A stretch of 64,000 bases of DNA from Fen-178 sp963722575 (lineage in GTDB: Bacteria; Acidobacteriota; Terriglobia; Bryobacterales; Bryobacteraceae): positions 62,001 through 126,000 of the forward strand of contig CAVRNR010000004.1 in NCBI GenBank assembly GCA_963722575.1, read 5' to 3'. The notes beneath the pieces are model-generated. The model was not told where the DNA came from and made no database searches. It worked only from the letters and a program-made list of their open reading frames with translations. How positions within the stretch are numbered: the stretch's first letter is position 1; each line of letters opens with the position of its first letter. This document shows positions 37,369-45,653 of the stretch, piece after piece. Made by a program: the position numbers and the translations under genes.

Positions 37369-38547
37369 CTATTTCGCCCCCAGCTCCGCCTGGAGCTGGC
37401 GGTAGGCGGCCTCTTCGTAGTTGGTCTTCAACCGCTCGTGGGCTTGGGTTTTGGGATCGCCGGGGCGCGGGCCTTCCCGTTTCAGCGCGCGGCCTAACAT
37501 GACGGTGGCTTCGGCATCGTCGGGATTGCGGGCCACCGCCGCGCGGAAGCTTTCGACAGCGGCCGCGTATTGCCCCGATTGCCACAGCACGCAGCCCAGG
37601 TTGAAATGATAATCGGGGTCGGCGTCGTCGCCTTCCAACGCTTTCCGGAAGCTGGCGCTCGCGGCGGCGGAATCGTTGCTCTGGGCCTCGGCGGCGCCCA
37701 GGTTGTTGTACACCTCGTTCAAAGGCACCGACGCCGCCACAATCTGAAACGACTGCTCGGCGCCCTTGAAATCGCCGCCATAGTAGCGGCACAGCCCGAG
37801 AAAGAACTGCGCTTCCAGATAGTGCGGGTCGGAGCGGCTGACGCGCTCGAACCAGCCCGCCGCGACGCCGTAGTCTTTCTGTTCCCAAAAGGTCTTTCCC
37901 AATTGAAAGCAGGGCTGGGAGTAGTGCGCATCCAGGCGCGCGGCCTGCGTAAAGAATCGATGACGCTGCTCGGGAGAGGCCGCCAGAAGGCCGCGCACGT
38001 AACTTTCCATGGCGTCGAGGCGCACCGGCGGACGAGCTTTGAGAAACTCCTCTTCCGGAGGCGCGGTTTTGGGGTGCAGTTGCTCGAGCGCCTGCCAGCC
38101 CAGGCGAACCTCCATCGCGGCCAGGTCCTCGAGCGCGCCCAGTTCGCCGAACGCCGGACCCTGGCGCGTGTGCCGCAGATCCAGAATGCGCGCCGTGATG
38201 CGCAACGAGCCCTTCGACTGGTTTTTGCGTGCCTCGGCGGGAAGCAGTTCGTAGTAGCCGTAGATGACCGTCGAAGCGTCCAGCGACTCCCCGATTTTGA
38301 TGATGGAGGCGTGCGTGATCTCCGCTCCGGGGCGCAGCGACAGGCGGCGGTAGGCCTCCAGCCGGTCTTCGCGGTCGAGCGCCAGCAGGCCCTCGGAAGA
38401 GAGCGAATCCCGCACGGTTTCCGAGACGCTTTCGCCGATCCAATCCAGGTTGGCGGAGTTGGAATGGTTGAAGAAGGGAAGAACCAGAACCGTTTCCGCG
38501 CGGAGAGAGCCGCCGAGAAGCGCCGCCAGAAGCAAGAGCCGCGACAT
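37369..38547 (-). CDS. Secreted TPR-repeat protein
   Basis: 392 aa from ATG 38547 (MSRLLLLAALLGGSLRAETV), a clean signal peptide. An earlier ATG at 38610 would encode MIIRVHPWLN out of repeat DNA and is rejected. The first 200 residues have a TolB-amino-terminal-like or FlgO-like look (VLVLPFFNHSNSANLDWIGE, STVIYGYYELL), as in proteins that collect name-value lipoprotein functions. Residues 215-370 are TPR repeats (PHYLEAQFFLGLCRYYGGDF, DPDYHFNLGCVLWQSGQYA). Likely a periplasmic assembly or signalling scaffold; no enzyme motif. Confidence 0.8.
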   Translation of the reverse strand: MSRLLLLAALLGGSLRAETVLVLPFFNHSNSANLDWIGESVSETVRDSLSSEGLLALDREDRLEAYRRLSLRPGAEITHASIIKIGESLDASTVIYGYYELLPAEARKNQSKGSLRITARILDLRHTRQGPAFGELGALEDLAAMEVRLGWQALEQLHPKTAPPEEEFLKARPPVRLDAMESYVRGLLAASPEQRHRFFTQAARLDAHYSQPCFQLGKTFWEQKDYGVAAGWFERVSRSDPHYLEAQFFLGLCRYYGGDFKGAEQSFQIVAASVPLNEVYNNLGAAEAQSNDSAAASASFRKALEGDDADPDYHFNLGCVLWQSGQYAAAVESFRAAVARNPDDAEATVMLGRALKREGPRPGDPKTQAHERLKTNYEEAAYRQLQAELGAK

Positions 38548-38583
38548 GCGATTCCAGTTTAGCAGGCGGGGAAGAAACCAATT

Positions 38584-38692
38584 TAGCCACGGATGAACAC
38601 GGATAATCACGGATAAGAGAAGAACAAGAAATCCAAGAACTCTTGCGTTAGGAATTTTTCTTATCCGTGTTTATCCGTGTTCATCCGTGGCC
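38584..38692. repeat. 32-bp inverted repeat of the ATCCGTG type, overlapping the miaA 3' end
   Basis: Left arm GCCACGGATGAACACGGATA (from 38586) and the right arm ending 38692 are reverse complements over 32 bp with one mismatch, 43 bp apart. Each arm is itself a tandem of ATCCGTG units. The right arm is read through by miaA, encoding its last residues ATDEHG and its TAA stop. To my knowledge such ATCCGTGTTCATCCGTGG repeats are widespread in unrelated bacteria. Confidence 0.8.
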
Positions 38693-39639
38693 ATTAATTC
38701 TTCTACCCGAGCGAGGGCCGCGGCGCGAATCTCCGGCGCGTCGCCGAATCCTTTCAACCACTGGAGGCCCGCCTCCCGCCGGAACCACGTGATCTGGCGC
38801 TTGGCGTAATTCCGCGTGTTGCGGCGCGCATAGAAGAGCGCCTCTCGCGGGTTCAGCTCTCCCTCAATCAGTTGCAGCGCCTGCTTGTATCCGTGGGATT
38901 CGAACGGTTTCGAAGCAGGCGCGAAGCCCAGCGACAGAATGTGGCGCACCTCCTCGACCAGGCCGCCCTCGAACATCTCGCCGCAGCGCACATCGAGCCG
39001 CTCGTAAAGCGCGTCGCGCTCGGGAAGCAGGCCGATCTTGAGCGTGCGGTAGCCGCGCAGCGCGTTGCGGCCCTGGCGGAACAACTCGCTCACGGGACGC
39101 CGCGTCAGCAGTGTGATTTCCAGGGCGCGGGTCACTTTGGGCACGTCGTTGGGATGAATCCTGCGCGCGGCGGCGGCATCGAACCGGGTAAGCAGGCGGT
39201 GGAGCGAGCCGGGCCGCCGCAGCTCCCTGGCAGCCAGCCGGCCGCGCAGCGCCGGGTCGCGCGCGGGGCCTTCGAACAGGCCGTCCAGAAGAGCGCGGAG
39301 GTAGAAGCCGGTGCCTCCGGCGACTATGGGGAGGCGGCCGCGCGCCGAAATGCCGGCGATGGCCTCGCGCGCCAGCCGCGCATACTCACCGGCGGTGAAA
39401 AGCTCGTCGGGATTCACGATGTCGATGAGGTGGTGCGGAATGCCGCGCCGCTCTTCCAGCGGCAGCTTGGCGGTTCCGATATTGAAGTGCCGGTAGACCT
39501 GGAGCGAATCGCAGTTGACCACCTCGCCCTGGAACGCTTCGGCGATGGCCAGCGCCAGGCCGCTCTTTCCGGAGCCTGTGGGACCGGCCACTGCAACCAG
39601 CGGACGCTCGGGCGCATCAGAACCTACAGGGCCATCCAT
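38671..39639 (-). CDS. miaA: tRNA dimethylallyltransferase
   Basis: 322 aa from ATG 39639 (MDGPVGSDAPERPLVAVAGP); upstream in-frame ATGs at 39663 and 39711 are possible but would add residues without family character and run to the divergent gene's start. The enzyme prenylates A37 of tRNAs reading UNN codons. Motifs: GPTGSGKSGLALA (P-loop), VNCDSLQVYRHFNIGTAK, GIPHHLID, GGTGFYLRALLDG and the C-terminal TRNYAKRQITWFR. The last six residues and stop are encoded by a dispersed repeat, so the native C-terminus has been replaced or extended. Confidence 0.93.
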   Translation of the reverse strand: MDGPVGSDAPERPLVAVAGPTGSGKSGLALAIAEAFQGEVVNCDSLQVYRHFNIGTAKLPLEERRGIPHHLIDIVNPDELFTAGEYARLAREAIAGISARGRLPIVAGGTGFYLRALLDGLFEGPARDPALRGRLAARELRRPGSLHRLLTRFDAAAARRIHPNDVPKVTRALEITLLTRRPVSELFRQGRNALRGYRTLKIGLLPERDALYERLDVRCGEMFEGGLVEEVRHILSLGFAPASKPFESHGYKQALQLIEGELNPREALFYARRNTRNYAKRQITWFRREAGLQWLKGFGDAPEIRAAALARVEELMATDEHG

Positions 39640-39714
39640 CTCGTTATACAATGATAATGGCATCTTCGACGAGGGCAGGGGCTTCCAAACCGGTCGAAAG
39701 AAAGTAAACACCGC

Positions 39715-41748
39715 ATGATTCGTTCAGCCAAAGCGTTTCTCCTGGTTGTCTCGATGGGTGGCTTGTGCTTCGCGCAGGCGCCCGCTAAAACCACAAATGC
39801 GCCGGACAACAACCAAGCCGGAGCGTACTACAACTTTGCCATGGGCCGGCTGTACTCGGAACTGGCAGGGGCCTATACGAACCGGACCGACTACGTTACC
39901 AAGGCGATTCAACACTACCAGGAGGCGTTGAAGCTGGATCCCTCGGCCGGCATCATCTTCGAGGAGCTGACGGACCTCTACATCCAGACCAACCGTCTGC
40001 GCGACGCCGTCTCCCAGGCCGAGGATATGCTGAAGCAGAACCCCGACAACCTGGACGCGCGCCGCATGTTGGGCCGCATCTACACCCAGATGGCCGGCGA
40101 CAGCCAGGCGGGCAAGGTCGACGAGGACTACCTGAAGCTGGCCATCGAGCAGTACCAGAAGGTCACGGCGAAGGATGCCAAGGATGTGGAGAGCTGGGTC
40201 ATCCTGGGGCGGCTCTATCGCGTGGACCACAACTCGGTGGAGGCGGAGAAGGCGTACAACGAGGCCATCAAGGCCGACCCCAGCAACGAAGACGCGCTCA
40301 CCGGGCTGGCGCTGTTGTACTCCGACGTGGGGGACACGCGGCGCGCCATCGAGAAATTGAAGGCCGTCACCGACAAGAACCCCAGCGAGCGGACGCTGGC
40401 CCTTTTGGCCCGGTCGTACGAGGAGCTGCGGGAATACAAGAGCGCCGCCGAAGCGCTGGAACGCGCCGTGGCGCTGGCGCCCGACGATACCCGCCTGATA
40501 GCCGAACTGGCGGACGACCTGTATCTTTGCAACCGGCTCGACGACGCCCTCCGCCTCTACCAGCAGCTTGCGGCCGACGATCCGCAGAATCCCCTGCTGC
40601 AACTGCACATCAGCGAGATTTACCGCGTCAAGCGCGATTTTGCGAAGGCTCGCGAGTCGCTCGACAAGGCCAAATCGCTCGATCCCGAGAGCCTGGATGT
40701 CCGCATTGAGGAGATCAACCTGCTGGAAACCGAAGGCAAGGCCAACGAAGCGATCGCTTCGCTGAAAGCCCTGCTGGACGAGACGGCGCGCAAAACCTAC
40801 TCGGCCGCCGATGCCGCCAGCCGCGCCACCCTGCTCGACCAGCTCGGCGTTTTCTACCGGAACGCCGGCCAATACCCGCAGGCCATCGAAGCTTTCCGCC
40901 AGATCGCCCCCCTCGAGGCGCAAAGCGCGCTGCGCGCGGCCCTGCAAATCATCGAGACCTATCGGGCGGCGAAAGACCTGGAAAGCGCGCGCAAGGAAGC
41001 GGATGCGGCGCTGAAGAAGTATCCCGGCGAGCGCATGGTGCAGTTGACGCACGCGTCCGTGGTGGCGGACCAGGGCAAGATCGACGAAGCCGCCGCCGAG
41101 GTTCGCGGCCTCATGAAGGGTCCCGACGACCGCGACACGCAACTCGAGCTGGCCCAGATCTACGAGAAGGGCAAGCGTTGGGCCGACATGGCTCCGCTTT
41201 TGGACCAAGCCGAGAAACTCTCAGTGTCGGACGACGACAAAGCGAGCGTCCACTTCATGCGGGGCGCCATGTACGAGCGCATGAAAAAATACGACGCCGC
41301 CGAAGCGGAATTCCGCAAGGTCCTGGCATTGGACTCGGACAACGCCGGCGCCCTGAACTACCTGGGCTACATGCTGGCGGACCGCGACGTCCGGTTGGAT
41401 GAGGCCTACCAGCTCATCAAGAAGGCGGTGGATCTGGACCCGCAGAACGGCGCCTACCTCGATAGCCTCGGCTGGGTGTACTACCGCCAGGGGAAACTCA
41501 ACGAGGCGGAAGGGCAGTTGCTGCAAGCGCTCGACCACATCGGCCAGGACCCCACGGTGCACGATCACCTGGGCGATGTGTACTTCAAGCTGGGCAAGAC
41601 CAAGGACGCCATTACGCAGTGGCAGGCGTCCCTGAAGGAGTTCCAGGCCGGCTTGCAGTCCGACAGCGACCCGGAAGAAATCGCCAGCGTGGGCAAGAAG
41701 CTGGAAAGCGCCCGAGTCCGGCTGGCCAAAGAGACGAACCAGAAATAA
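39715..41748 (+). CDS. Secreted TPR-repeat protein
   Basis: 677 aa. Signal peptide MIRSAKAFLLVVSMGGLCFA, then a chain of tetratricopeptide repeats across nearly the whole length: LDPSAGIIFEELTDLYIQTN, NPDNLDARRMLGRIYTQ, SNEDALTGLALLYSDVGD, LDPQNGAYLDSLGWVYYRQG. The C-terminus includes GQDPTVHDHLGDVYFKLGK. Such proteins act as binding scaffolds in the periplasm or outer membrane, for example in export or polysaccharide assembly. No partner is nearby. It is divergent from miaA with only a short shared promoter region. Confidence 0.88.
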   Translation: MIRSAKAFLLVVSMGGLCFAQAPAKTTNAPDNNQAGAYYNFAMGRLYSELAGAYTNRTDYVTKAIQHYQEALKLDPSAGIIFEELTDLYIQTNRLRDAVSQAEDMLKQNPDNLDARRMLGRIYTQMAGDSQAGKVDEDYLKLAIEQYQKVTAKDAKDVESWVILGRLYRVDHNSVEAEKAYNEAIKADPSNEDALTGLALLYSDVGDTRRAIEKLKAVTDKNPSERTLALLARSYEELREYKSAAEALERAVALAPDDTRLIAELADDLYLCNRLDDALRLYQQLAADDPQNPLLQLHISEIYRVKRDFAKARESLDKAKSLDPESLDVRIEEINLLETEGKANEAIASLKALLDETARKTYSAADAASRATLLDQLGVFYRNAGQYPQAIEAFRQIAPLEAQSALRAALQIIETYRAAKDLESARKEADAALKKYPGERMVQLTHASVVADQGKIDEAAAEVRGLMKGPDDRDTQLELAQIYEKGKRWADMAPLLDQAEKLSVSDDDKASVHFMRGAMYERMKKYDAAEAEFRKVLALDSDNAGALNYLGYMLADRDVRLDEAYQLIKKAVDLDPQNGAYLDSLGWVYYRQGKLNEAEGQLLQALDHIGQDPTVHDHLGDVYFKLGKTKDAITQWQASLKEFQAGLQSDSDPEEIASVGKKLESARVRLAKETNQK

Positions 41749-41952
41749 ACGCCCCAGTAACGCCGCTTCGATTGCCTCAAAACACGGTCCGTAAGGCCCA
41801 GAAGGGGTTTTTTAGGCCCTCGCAAAATAACGTTATAAATACTGTAATCCTCTGATAATAAATCGGTTATTTTTCCAAATCCCCCGCTAAATCCTATCGT
41901 TTTGCGCGCTTCTGTGGGATACTCAGATTAGAACGGATTTTCAAGTCAGCTA

Positions 41953-43305
41953 ATGTCCCTGTTGGACGACGCAGTCGCTAGGTACAACAAACTATTGGAG
42001 AGCGGCCCCTTCCGCGACCTCGCGTGGGTGGAGGCGCTGTACGAGCGCATGGAGAGCGGCCGGCTCTCGGCGGGCGGACGGCTGGTGTGTCCGTTTCTGC
42101 GGCCGAACTTCATTTCCCGGCGCCAGTACGACTCGCTGGTGAAAACCGGCGAGGCGCTGATCTGTGCCATCGACCGCATGGAACAACTGGTGTTGAGCAA
42201 CCCGGTGCTGCTGGCGCGCCTGGAACTGCTGCCGGCGGAGAAGATGCTGGCGGCCATCGATCCCGGCTACCAGGCGCTGGAAGTGGCCGCGCGGCTGGAT
42301 ACGCACCTATCCAACGGTCACTTGCGGTTCGTGCAATACAATGCGGATTCTCCCACCGGCGCGGGTTATGCGGACGCGCTGGCCGACCTGTTCTACGACG
42401 CCGGCCCGATGAAGGAATTCCGCAAGCGGTATACGCTCACGCGCACCGGCAGCCGCCGGCACCTGCTGCAAGCGCTGCTAAAATCCTACAAACAATTCGG
42501 CGGCACCAAGAAGCCCAATATTGCCATCGTGGAGTTCCGGCCGGCCTACCATTCCGGCCAGAGCGAGTACGAATTGTTCCGCGATCTCTTCCGCGAGGAT
42601 GGCTACGCGGTGGAGATCGTATCGCCCGAGCAACTCGAGTACCGCAACCGCGTGCTGCGCAAAGGCCCCTTCGAAATCGACCTGGTGTACCGGCGCCTGG
42701 GCGTGCAGGAGTTTCTGGTCCGTTTCGACCTGACGCATCCGTTGGTGCAGGCCTACCGCGACCGCGCCGTGTGCGTGGTCAATAGCTTCCGCTCGGAACT
42801 GGCGCACAAGAAGGCGATGTTCGGGCTGCTCACGGACGAGACCCTGACGGGGAAGTTCCCGGCGGTGGAGCGCAAGGCCATCCGCGACCACGTGCCGTGG
42901 ACGCGCCTGGTGGCTCCGTCCAAGACCACCTACGAAGAACAAGCCATCGACCTGCCCGAGTTCATCGCCAAGAACCGCGAGCGGCTGGCGCTCAAGCCCA
43001 ACGACGACTACAGCGACCTGCACGCCTACTACGGCTGGGAGATGGGAGACGCCGAATGGGAACGCGCCCTCAAGCAGGCCATGCGCGCGCCGTACGTGGC
43101 GCAGGAGCGTGTAGACCCCGTGCGTTCGATATTCCCGCTCATGAGTTTCGGCCAACTCGAGTTCCGGGAGACGCAGGTGGACGTGCACCCGCACGCCTAC
43201 CTGGGCAAGGTACAGGGTTGCTCGAGCTGGCTGTCCACGCGGAAGGCCGGCTTCTCCTCGGCCGCGGGCGTGGTGCCGACGTTCATCCTGGATTTGAAAA
43301 GCTGA
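41953..43305 (+). CDS. Circularly permuted ATP-grasp-like protein
   Basis: 450 aa, cytoplasmic. The pattern FVQYNADSPTGAGYADALAD (about residue 125) is the metal/ATP region of glutathionylspermidine-synthase-like and circularly permuted ATP-grasp enzymes. NIAIVEFRPAYHSGQSEYEL followed by IDLVYRRLG and VVNSFRSELAHKKAMFGLLT are also typical. Near the C-terminus, LALKPNDDYSDLHAYYGWEM supplies the Lys-Pro ATP-binding element. Such enzymes join a carboxylate to an amine or thiol, usually making a peptide-like bond. It stands alone; partner genes (alpha-E, transglutaminase) common in related loci are absent, so the substrate is unknown. Confidence 0.75.
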   Translation: MSLLDDAVARYNKLLESGPFRDLAWVEALYERMESGRLSAGGRLVCPFLRPNFISRRQYDSLVKTGEALICAIDRMEQLVLSNPVLLARLELLPAEKMLAAIDPGYQALEVAARLDTHLSNGHLRFVQYNADSPTGAGYADALADLFYDAGPMKEFRKRYTLTRTGSRRHLLQALLKSYKQFGGTKKPNIAIVEFRPAYHSGQSEYELFRDLFREDGYAVEIVSPEQLEYRNRVLRKGPFEIDLVYRRLGVQEFLVRFDLTHPLVQAYRDRAVCVVNSFRSELAHKKAMFGLLTDETLTGKFPAVERKAIRDHVPWTRLVAPSKTTYEEQAIDLPEFIAKNRERLALKPNDDYSDLHAYYGWEMGDAEWERALKQAMRAPYVAQERVDPVRSIFPLMSFGQLEFRETQVDVHPHAYLGKVQGCSSWLSTRKAGFSSAAGVVPTFILDLKS

Positions 43306-43310
43306 AGCGG

Positions 43311-44015
43311 TCAATCCCCGATCAGCCTTATTTCGCCGATGCCGCCGTGGATGTCCAGGTGGATTCTCACCTTGGAGTCTTCGTAGGCGTCGTTGACCCA
43401 GTGGCCGCCTTCGCGGCGCAGACCTTCCGTCTTGATTTCGCCGATGCCGCCCGCTCCTTCGGCGTACACACCCACTCCGGCCGGCAAGCGGACGGTGGCT
43501 TCCCCGATGCCGCCATGAACGCTCACGTCGTAGTTGTGCTGGGGGTTCCCACGGAGATCCATTTCCAGCTTGCCGACCCCCATGTGGACTTCCACGCTGC
43601 GCAGCGACAGGCTCCCCAGGCGAAGCCGCGCCTCACCCGCGCCGAAATGCAGGCTCAGATCCATGGGGACGTCGTCGTTCAACGCCAGATCCCATTCGTA
43701 TCGGGTGCGACCGATCTGGGCGTGGCCTTGCTCCGGCTGGCGGATGGTGAGCTCGCCGTGCGTGCCCGTGCTGCTGTACCGTACCTCGGGCTTCCACGAG
43801 GGAACGTTGTAAGTGAAATCGGCATTCAGCAGCTTCTGCGCTCCACCGCCGATCGTCAGGTTGCCGGCGCCCATGCTGAGGTCCACACGGACCCTTTCGG
43901 AAGCGTCCCGCTCGATGCTGCGCGAGTCGTGCCGCACGGGCCCGGTGGCCGTGTCGATGATGCAACCGCTCAAGCACAATACCGCGGCCAGCAGCGGCAG
44001 ACATCTGATGTCCAT
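43311..44015 (-). CDS. Lipoprotein with toast-rack/LiaF-like beta-helix domain
   Basis: 234 aa. Lipoprotein signal MDIRCLPLLAAVLCLSGC (lipobox LSGC). The mature part repeats short beta units with Gly: VDLSMGAGNLTIGGGAQKL, DLSLHFGAGEARLRLGSLS, VHMGVGKLEMDL, VHGGIGEATVRL, GAGGIGEIKTEGL, IHGGIGEIRLIGD. This is the pattern of the 'toast_rack' and LiaF-C/DUF4097 families, which are right-handed beta solenoids. The function is not known, probably an envelope stress or adhesion-type protein. It is convergent with the ATP-grasp gene, with 5 bp between stops. Confidence 0.8.
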   Translation of the reverse strand: MDIRCLPLLAAVLCLSGCIIDTATGPVRHDSRSIERDASERVRVDLSMGAGNLTIGGGAQKLLNADFTYNVPSWKPEVRYSSTGTHGELTIRQPEQGHAQIGRTRYEWDLALNDDVPMDLSLHFGAGEARLRLGSLSLRSVEVHMGVGKLEMDLRGNPQHNYDVSVHGGIGEATVRLPAGVGVYAEGAGGIGEIKTEGLRREGGHWVNDAYEDSKVRIHLDIHGGIGEIRLIGD

Positions 44016-44062
44016 GGAGTCTCCTTCCGATGAGCATACGCGGCCGGGGCGCGGATTGTTCC

Positions 44063-45289
44063 CTACCAGTGCGTGAGCGAGCCGTCCGGCCGCTGGTACA
44101 AGCGGCCGCGGATGGGCTGCGTGACCTCACCGATCGGATTGAGCAGCTTCATTTCGAGCGTGGCCCCCAGACCGGGGCGTTCGTTGGTGTAGACTTTCCC
44201 CTGTTTGAAATCCAGGCACTCGGGCAGGTAATCGATGGCCCGGTCGCCATAGTTGTACTCGAACAGCACCGGGTCTGGGAACGTGGAGAGGCAATTCACC
44301 AGGGCGGCGGTGGAGATGGGCCCGGTGAAGTGCGGGACCATTCCCACCACGTGCGTTTCGCACAGGGCCATGATCTTCAGCATTTCGGTGATTCCGCCGA
44401 CATTGGGCAGCGTGCAGCGGTTGTAGTCGATGTCGTGGTTCTCCACCAGGCGGTTGAAGTCCCATCGTTGGCCCCACTCCTCGCCGGCGGCCAGGGGGCA
44501 CGTGGTCATCTGCCGCAATCTCGGAATGTCCTGGAGAAACTGCTCGTCGCGAACCGGGTCCTCCACCAGGTAAGGCTCGTATTCCTCGATCAGCTTGCAG
44601 CAGCGCAGGGCGTCGGGATAGTCGAACTTCTGGTGCAGGTCGACATTCCAGTCCCCGTTCGGGCCCACGCCTTCCCGAACCTCCTTGCAGGCCTGGGCCA
44701 CCAGGCGGACGCGCTCGTGCGTGTTGAAGACATTGTCGGGGATGGGTCCGCCGGCGGAGGCGTCGATGCGGAAGGCGCGGTAACCGGCCTCGATGGTGGC
44801 GCGCGCGCGATCCCGCAGGCTCATAGAGGCAGTCCCCCCGCCGGTGGGGTAGCACTCGCAGTAATTGCGGACGGCCCCGCCCAGGATCTGGTGGACGGGC
44901 AGCTTCAGCGCCTTGCCCTTGATGTCCCACAGCGCCAGGTCCAGCGCTCCGATGGCGTCGATCTTTTCCCGGCCCGGAGGATAGAACCAGGCCATGTACA
45001 TCTCCTGCCAGGCGGCCTCGATGCGAAACGGGTCCTTTCCGATCAGCGATCCGGCGGACTGTTCCAGCATGTCCTTGGCGCCGCCTTCGCCGACTCCGGT
45101 GATGCCGATGTCGGTCTCCACCGTGACCACCATGTTGCTCTGGTTGAAGGTCTGGTTCGGGTTGGGCGGCTGGTAAAACCGGACCCGGGTGATTTTCGCT
45201 TTGGGCAGCGCGGCTTCCACGCGGCGGGGAAGAGCGGCGGTGGCAACCGATGCCGCCGCCAGCGACTTCAGGAACGATCTACGATGCAT
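44063..45289 (-). CDS. Tat-exported enolase-superfamily sugar-acid dehydratase (DgoD-like)
   Basis: 408 aa from ATG 45289; AGGT lies 5 nt upstream, and the Tat motif HRRSFLKSLAAA follows at once. The body is a mandelate-racemase/muconate-lactonizing enzyme: WNVDLHQKFDY (metal Asp and, two residues later, His as in galactonate dehydratase), PYLVEDPV (Glu), LAAGEEWGQRW (Glu) and VPHFTGPIS (acid His). The usual KxK before the first metal ligand reads FRIDA here. With a beta-galactosidase and a KDG-type kinase next door it may dehydrate galactonate or a similar aldonate. Tat export is odd for this family. Confidence 0.85.
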   Translation of the reverse strand: MHRRSFLKSLAAASVATAALPRRVEAALPKAKITRVRFYQPPNPNQTFNQSNMVVTVETDIGITGVGEGGAKDMLEQSAGSLIGKDPFRIEAAWQEMYMAWFYPPGREKIDAIGALDLALWDIKGKALKLPVHQILGGAVRNYCECYPTGGGTASMSLRDRARATIEAGYRAFRIDASAGGPIPDNVFNTHERVRLVAQACKEVREGVGPNGDWNVDLHQKFDYPDALRCCKLIEEYEPYLVEDPVRDEQFLQDIPRLRQMTTCPLAAGEEWGQRWDFNRLVENHDIDYNRCTLPNVGGITEMLKIMALCETHVVGMVPHFTGPISTAALVNCLSTFPDPVLFEYNYGDRAIDYLPECLDFKQGKVYTNERPGLGATLEMKLLNPIGEVTQPIRGRLYQRPDGSLTHW

Positions 45290-45301
45290 GGCATACCTCA
45301 T

Positions 45302-45373
45302 GGACAGTGTATTCCATTTGCGCCCGCTCGACTGCGCCTTTCACGGACCAACGAAGGGTGCCGTGCAACCCTC
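45302..45373. other. Upstream region of the dehydratase gene
   Basis: Short non-coding stretch; with the following repeat it forms a 352-bp gene-free interval up to the GH2 stop codon at 45654. No promoter motif is obvious. Confidence 0.3.
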
Positions 45374-45608
45374 TGTACTACTATCCATCACATTCTTCGC
45401 GCGCCGCCACGAATTGTGGGGCAGGTTTTTAACCTGCGGCGGATTGTCAATCCGCCTGCCGCCCCTGTTTGCGGCTCGCCGCTATGTGGGGCAGGTTGGC
45501 AACCGGCGGCGGGTTGGTAACCCGCCCGGATCGCCTGTAAACAGGCCGGCCAGCGCCGGTTGACCGGGGTACCCTCTGGGTCGCGCGCATGATACCATCC
45601 TGCCCCAC
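45374..45608. repeat. Composite hairpin element, copy 2 (repeat family B)
   Basis: The first 90 bp nearly match 17461-17550; after a gap of about 40 bp relative to copy 1, CGTTTGCGGCTCGCCGCTAT matches again. The core (45416-45608) is bounded by GTGGGGCAGG and CCTGCCCCAC in inverted orientation. It contains mini-hairpins GGCGGATTGTCAATCCGCC, GGCGGGTTGGTAACCCGCC, GCCTGTAAACAGGC and CCGGTTGACCGG, plus a family D-like GGTACCCTCTGGGTC. It lies between a gene start and a gene end on the minus strand. Confidence 0.8.
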
Positions 45609-45653
45609 GACCGTCAGGGAGCCGCGCCCAGATGGGCCTTCTTCCGCATCATG

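Noticed and set aside
38547..38610. Longer start for the TPR protein (MIIRVHPWLN...)
   Set aside because: The extra codons come from the ATCCGTG repeat, and the internal ATG begins a clean signal peptide.
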